Below, in pieces: positions 59,598 through 64,000 of a stretch of DNA of 64,000 nt. The notes under the pieces are model-generated. The model made no database searches. It saw only the letters and a list, made by a program, of their open reading frames with translations, and had not been told where the DNA came from. The DNA lies in the NCBI GenBank assembly GCA_021014945.1, contig MU266390.1, forward strand, positions 62,001-126,000. Direction: 5' to 3'. Position 1 is the first letter of the stretch. Each line of letters begins with the position of its first letter. A program made the translations under genes and the position numbers. This stretch comes from Leucogyrophana mollusca. Taxonomy: Eukaryota; Basidiomycota; Agaricomycetes; Boletales.

Positions 59598-62248
59598 TCA
59601 TGATGCTTCAGATGTAGCCTGCCCTTTCACAAAAACCCATTTGTCCCCTACTCGCTGCATCCGCCCTCCAGTTCCAACAGCCTGTGGCATGCTTGAATTG
59701 TTCTCTTGAAGTTGGTTTTGGTCTCCTGTATGTAGCTGCATGGTTGCTCCAGCGCTATCATCCTGTCCATCACTATCTCCTCCCAAGACGATAGCATCTG
59801 AGTGCTGATCGTATCCGGCATTATAGCCGCGGCGCTCGCTATCTTGGTAGTTGCCGTGTCCGAAACTGCCACCGTGTCCGCCCCGAGTATAGCCTCCTCG
59901 CCCTCTTCCACCTCGCCCTGTACCTCTATACCCATGACCTCCCTGTACAACCGACCCGTTCCAGCCTCCTTCCATCCACTGACCTGTCTGTGCCCCGCCT
60001 AATTGGCCAGCTACGGGTGCGGCAGCAGCCGCGCCACCAGCCATGATAAACTGCATCAGTTCCTCTTGTGATGGTGGGTAGCCGTAAGTAGCCTGCCACA
60101 TCTTTCCCAGCGCTTCCCACGATGAGGGCGCGGTGAAATCAAAGGTTGTGATATCAAATTGGTCAAGTTTTGGCTGCGACGCCGCTGAACTCGAGGTATG
60201 TGATTCAGTTCTTTGCGCAGATGTATTCGCAGCTACCGTTGGTAACGGCTCTGATACAGGTATATGATAATCCAGCGCAGGCGCAGGCGTAGGCGCAGGA
60301 TCTACAGACATCGAAGCCGTCGAAGGCTGGGTGCGAGTATCGTCGGTGGACACAGAGTTGGAGGGTGTGGCAGATGACGCTCTGATATCTCGTCCGAACT
60401 CGTCTTTTCCGGCTTCAGGAGCCCTTGAAGGTGGCAACTCAACGTGAGACTGTTCTTTGGCAACCGATGGCCTGTGGGGCGGACTGTATGGTCGCGGGTC
60501 TCGTCTACCTGTAAATCTGCGAGGGCTTCTCGAACGGCTATTCCTAGGTCGGGGAGGAGAATTCCACTCCCTTTCTCTCGGCCTGAAACGATCATGGTCA
60601 CGGTCATCCCATCTTCCCCGGCCCCGACCACGATAGCCCCCTCGGAACCCACCACGCGAACTATATCGGTCGTCCGGATGCTCTTCCTGGTCTCTGCTTC
60701 GTTCTGCACTGCCAAACCTGCTCACCCTTGGATCCCCACGACGGGGATCCAGGGGTGGGTTAGGCGGCCCTGGGGGTGGGCGAGAGTAGGCGTGGGAAGG
60801 ACCTGTTGGGATGTGCGTAGGAGTGCTTGAGGCAGGTGTAATAGGTGAGGGTATAGGTATTGCGGCTGCATGCTGTGTCAGGGCAGAAGTGCCATTCCCC
60901 AGCTTCGCTGTGAGCGCTAGTTGTTGCAGTAGCGTCAGTTGAGCTTGATCTAGCTGCGGCACGGCCGGCGCCGATGGGCTGGTGTTTGGTGGTGTTTGGC
61001 TGGTAATTGTATGAGCGAAACGTGCACATCATGATTGCGAACTCGGACTCACCCATTCAAAGATTGCCCAGCCACTTGAGCTGCCTGACCTAGCAGGGCG
61101 AGAAGGGTCGACTGTACTGCGTCTGGAAGGGGGGGTGTCGTTCCTTGACTGCTGGGTGTTTGAATAGCAGGTGTCGTGATTGCGAGGGGAGCTTGCCCTG
61201 AAACTCGTGGATCGATGGCAGGGCTTGGATTTACAGCGGCCTCTGACATAAAAAGCAAACCAGATTGTGTTTCAGTTCGTACTCTCATTTCTTTCGAGCC
61301 AGAGACGCTAGCAAAAATAGCTAGAATTACACGAGCAGAAGGGATACTTAGCGGACACATGGTTGATTTGTGATAAGCACCTTTTTGTACGTCCATCACC
61401 ATGTCCCTCAGACGCGTCAGCACCGCCGAAGGGAAAGTATTCGTTTTGATCCATATGTCAAGAACCTTCTTTGTCTTTTCCTGTGGTCAGAACGATGTAG
61501 AAAAATGGAAATAATCGTCAGGATCCGCCAATCGAGTAGGTAGCAGAAAGGTGGGATGGTCATGTGACAGTACATGTTAGTGACGGGCAGTTGCACCGAG
61601 GGAGCCGCTATAGAACAGCACCTAACGGCTGACATTGCATCCGAACGCATGGAAGAAGCGGTTAGAGAGTTACGATGCCACGAACAGGCCATTACGGAAG
61701 GTGCGATTGGGCCAACAGCACAAGATCGGACACGCCATGAAAGCTACAAGTGAGATTTACGACGAGGTAAGAAAGACGAACCTTGGTTTCGGGATTATTT
61801 GCTGCAATCATGTCTTGGAAAAGACCATCAAGAACACCTTCGACTTTGAGGAGGAAAGTAGCAGCATTGCCCTGTTCCGAGTTGATGTCTCCGGTTATGC
61901 CACGCTTCGTGACTTGGTTTCGGGCAGCGCGAGACAGCGCATCAAAAGCATAAAGACTGGAGACTTTCGCGGCAGCGGGCAGCGATTTATGAGTCCGATA
62001 AAGGATGGTAACAAGTTTCGTGTCGTGCTGTCGAGAGGTATATGAGGCCAGTTGACGGCATACGGTGTAGCAGAAATAAAGGTTACCTCCATAGATTTCA
62101 AGGCGATCTCTGTAAGTTTCGTCATTTTTGAAGCTGAGAGCCGTTTTGCTTGCACGACCTCCTTCAAGGTAGTTTCGAAGTCCTAGGAAGAAATTAAATC
62201 TAGTCTTGACGTGGGTCCTTGTGTAAAGCTCACATTCAGAGCCGCCAT
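59598..62248 (-). CDS. RNA polymerase II CTD-interacting (CID/RPR) RNA-processing protein
   Basis: The start at 62248 (MAALN | DFETTLKEVVQAKRLSASKM) opens a CID domain: TKLTEIALKSME, HDTKLVTILYRTHKSLPAAA, KVSSLYAFDALSRAARNQVT, KVEGVLDGLFQDMIA, then EKTKKVLDIWIKTNTFPSAV and LTRLRDMV. This domain binds phosphorylated CTD heptads, as in Nrd1/Seb1, Rtt103, Pcf11 and SCAF proteins. The rest is disordered: Gln/Ala/Pro-rich, an RG/RS-rich stretch (RGGFRGGYRGRGRGRWDDRD, RNSRSRSPRRFTGRRD) and a second RGG-like region. It ends VGDKWVFVKGQATSEAS at 59598. No RRM was seen, unlike Nrd1/Seb1. The intron at 61781-61481 is 301 nt, five times the local norm. Confidence 0.85.
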
Positions 62249-62407
62249 GGTGGTCTGCGCATGAACTGGACACTAAAATGACTGCGCGAGACACGAAAGT
62301 GAGCTGGACAGCGATGGGGAAGGGTCGAAGGGGGATATTTGCTTATGTTTTGGTGGTCTGTGCAGTGCGCTTGTGGCTGATCCCGACTTGACCACCCTTT
62401 ATAGAGA
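62249..62407. promoter_or_regulatory. 159-bp bidirectional promoter, CID protein / PET117
   Basis: The start codons lie 159 bp apart on opposite strands. No TATA-like element is obvious; A/T-rich sequence is at 62330-62350. Confidence 0.55.
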
Positions 62408-62707
62408 ATGTCACGCACAGCGAAGGCAACTTTGGTTGCATCCTTTGCTATTTCGACTCTGATAATATGGGGCGTACACTATCAACAGAATAAAGAGCGA
62501 AGCGTGAGTTCCATTACTCGCCCTTTGTTGTACCTAATTGTTTCAATCTCGTCCCAGGACATGTTTCAGGGTGTCCTTCGAGATGATGCACGCAGAAAAG
62601 AGAAAATGCGACAGCGAGAAGAAGAATTTCTTGCGTCTTCGCGCAAAAGGGAAATATACGAACGTGTGCAGACCGTCGTCTCAAGTAGTGAAGTGGGGGA
62701 GGCTTAG
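62408..62707 (+). CDS. PET117: Cytochrome c oxidase assembly protein PET117
   Basis: Two exons, 79 residues after splicing. MSRTAKATLVASFAISTLII then WGVHYQQNKERS forms one N-terminal TM. A GTGAGT...CAG intron follows, then DMFQGVLRDDARRKEKMRQR and EEEFLASSRKREIYERV. Pet117 family members are small inner-membrane mitochondrial proteins with this order (SRxxKxTFxxS, TM, VHxxQxxER, MxQGVxRDxxR, a charged helix). They couple heme A synthesis to complex IV assembly. The unspliced ORF would insert hydrophobic filler between KERS and DMFQG, so splicing is favoured. TAG at 62705-62707. Confidence 0.88.
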   Translation: MSRTAKATLVASFAISTLIIWGVHYQQNKERSVSSITRPLLYLIVSISSQDMFQGVLRDDARRKEKMRQREEEFLASSRKREIYERVQTVVSSSEVGEA

Positions 62708-63915
62708 TTCATTCCAAAGCAGCTGGTATGTCTGCACCCTACTGTTGATTTCAAGATCGCACCGGCCTGCAATCTAACACTAGCAATGTTTGCACACACA
62801 CTTCTCTTGACAGCCCCATATTATGGGAATAAACAATCCGTTGTGGGCGCGGTGGCACCGGGAATGGAGGTCTATACTTTCTCGCGACAGCATTGGAAAC
62901 AGAGATCGGATTGACGTCGGATGCCTTGCCTATGCGGAGTCATCTTGATCCTGGATGAATGCCAGTAACTTGGAAGCCACGCTTTTTCTGAGAAGATTAG
63001 CGTTCATTATAGGTCTGTGGCAGAGCGCACGGAACACACCTTTGGTCGGGTGGTGGGACCGACTTGTCCATACGCAGCTTATTCTTTCGAGCAGCATCTC
63101 TGGCCCACAGCGTCTGGGAGTCGGATATCAGATATGAAATACCCAAATGCTTTGGTTTGGTCTGAGAAACGGCTTTAGCTGGTTTACAGAATGAAAGGTT
63201 TTCAACTCACGCTGAAGACACATTCAAGGTCATGAAACGCAAGCCTGTGTCATCTTTCTTGCGTTTAGTAGGTACGCCCCTAGTCAGTGATCTAACAATG
63301 TTGTTTAGAGAGCTTCCGGCTAGTAGAAAGTTGGTGGATCGCTTTACGTTCTACTCGTCCAACTGAAAGCCGCTGAAGCTAGCATTGACGCCCACCGACA
63401 AGCGCGAAGTTCCCAAATTGGTCGACTTTTGCTAGACGTTCACGTTCAGCACCGACTTAGGAAAGTTGAGAATGGCAGTCAAGATGTAGATGCTATTGTA
63501 CATAATATGAGGGATAATCGATAATCGATAGCGAACAGCGAACGATAAAGTACTGTAAAGCAGTCTAGACTCTAGAGTGTATTACCAGAATGCACACCTA
63601 TAATTCTCGAGTCAGACAGCAGTACAACTGGAACACAACAAGACCCACCATCCAGAAAAACATTGACACAGGTTTTCTATTGAAGTCGCCTGCAGAATCA
63701 ATTTATCGACCTGAGCGGTCACCGGAAGCGCGACGTCAGGATTGAAATCCTGCCCTACAAGCAAACTCGTCAGGTAATACAGTGAAGGCGAGGAGGCGAC
63801 GCACCTGTAAGCTTGTGCTGGACACGATTATAAACAAGCAAGGCCCGTTCGTTTCTGATTTCTTGCCTCGTTCCAGATTCTCCGATCGCCTCTGAAGCAA
63901 TAGTCAACACTTCAA
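62708..63915. other. Intergenic, ~1.2 kb
   Basis: No gene recognised. Short ORFs at 62787-62914 and 62955-63137 lack domains. Near 63510-63550 there are small direct repeats (ATAATCGATAATCGATA, GCGAACAGCGAAC). Confidence 0.45.
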
Positions 63916-63936
63916 ATGGCCGAAAGCGAAGTTTAT
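63916..63936 (+). CDS. Probable first exon of a gene running off the window
   Basis: ATG at 63916 opens MAESEVY and is followed directly by a strong donor GTAAGT at 63937. A pyrimidine- and A-rich leader precedes it. The downstream exon lies at or beyond the window edge, so the product is unknown. Confidence 0.4.
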
Positions 63937-64000
63937 GTAAGTACCATTGAAGATATCGTTCTCATCCGCACGGAGCTTGCGCGTTGGCCCCTGAGGATAT

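Overview
The window is a gene-dense stretch of a filamentous basidiomycete (Agaricomycetes-type) nuclear genome. Genes are split by many introns of about 45-70 nt. Coding and intergenic DNA have similar base composition. The gene set mixes conserved fungal housekeeping genes (NDR kinase, PMT4, MVP1, EMC5, RED, prolyl oligopeptidase, TAD2, sterol acyltransferase, TRAPPC12, PEX7, CRIPT, PET117) with families typical of mushroom-forming fungi: F-box proteins, a GH16 glucanase, WxxHxxxC zinc-motif proteins and DNMT5. No bacterial, viral or intact transposon gene was seen. I assigned no species.

Layout. 1-5.5 kb: 3' part of an NDR/Cbk1-type kinase, a sorbitol/L-arabinitol-type dehydrogenase, and a frameshifted WD40 relic. 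5.6-11.5 kb: PMT4 and the sorting nexin MVP1. 11.9-16.3 kb: a tandem duplication of an MFS transporter that includes its promoter; the left copy has an in-frame stop. 16.8-18.9 kb: EMC5 and RED, convergent. 19.5-32.3 kb: prolyl oligopeptidase, tRNA adenosine deaminase TAD2, an ARE-type sterol acyltransferase, TRAPPC12, an F-box-like protein and a GNAT acetyltransferase. 33.3-37.8 kb: an NCS1 permease diverging from a secreted GH16 glucanase. 38.3-43.6 kb: an accessory island of three zinc-motif genes, one with five tandem Zn2Cys6 clusters and two with a CxxC...WxxHxxxC motif. 44-51.2 kb: a SIRT4-like sirtuin diverging from PEX7, a SAM methyltransferase, an F-box protein and CRIPT. 51.5-58.5 kb: a complete DNMT5 (cytosine methyltransferase + RING + SNF2 ATPase) of about 2,100 residues with an N-terminal PIP-box. 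59.6-62.7 kb: a CTD-interacting-domain RNA-processing protein diverging from PET117. The last 1.2 kb holds no recognised gene until a probable first exon at 63916.

The most distinctive signals are: (i) the poly-Zn2Cys6 protein; (ii) the PIP-box on DNMT5, which suggests PCNA-coupled maintenance methylation; (iii) several GC-AG introns, one conserved in both MFS paralogs; (iv) the duplicated MFS promoters, which keep a TATA palindrome and a paired AP-1/Gcn4-like site while one coding copy decays; and (v) a 16-nt microexon in the kinase activation segment. Exon boundaries were read by eye from reading frame, GT/GC-AG sites and family conservation. They are predictions.
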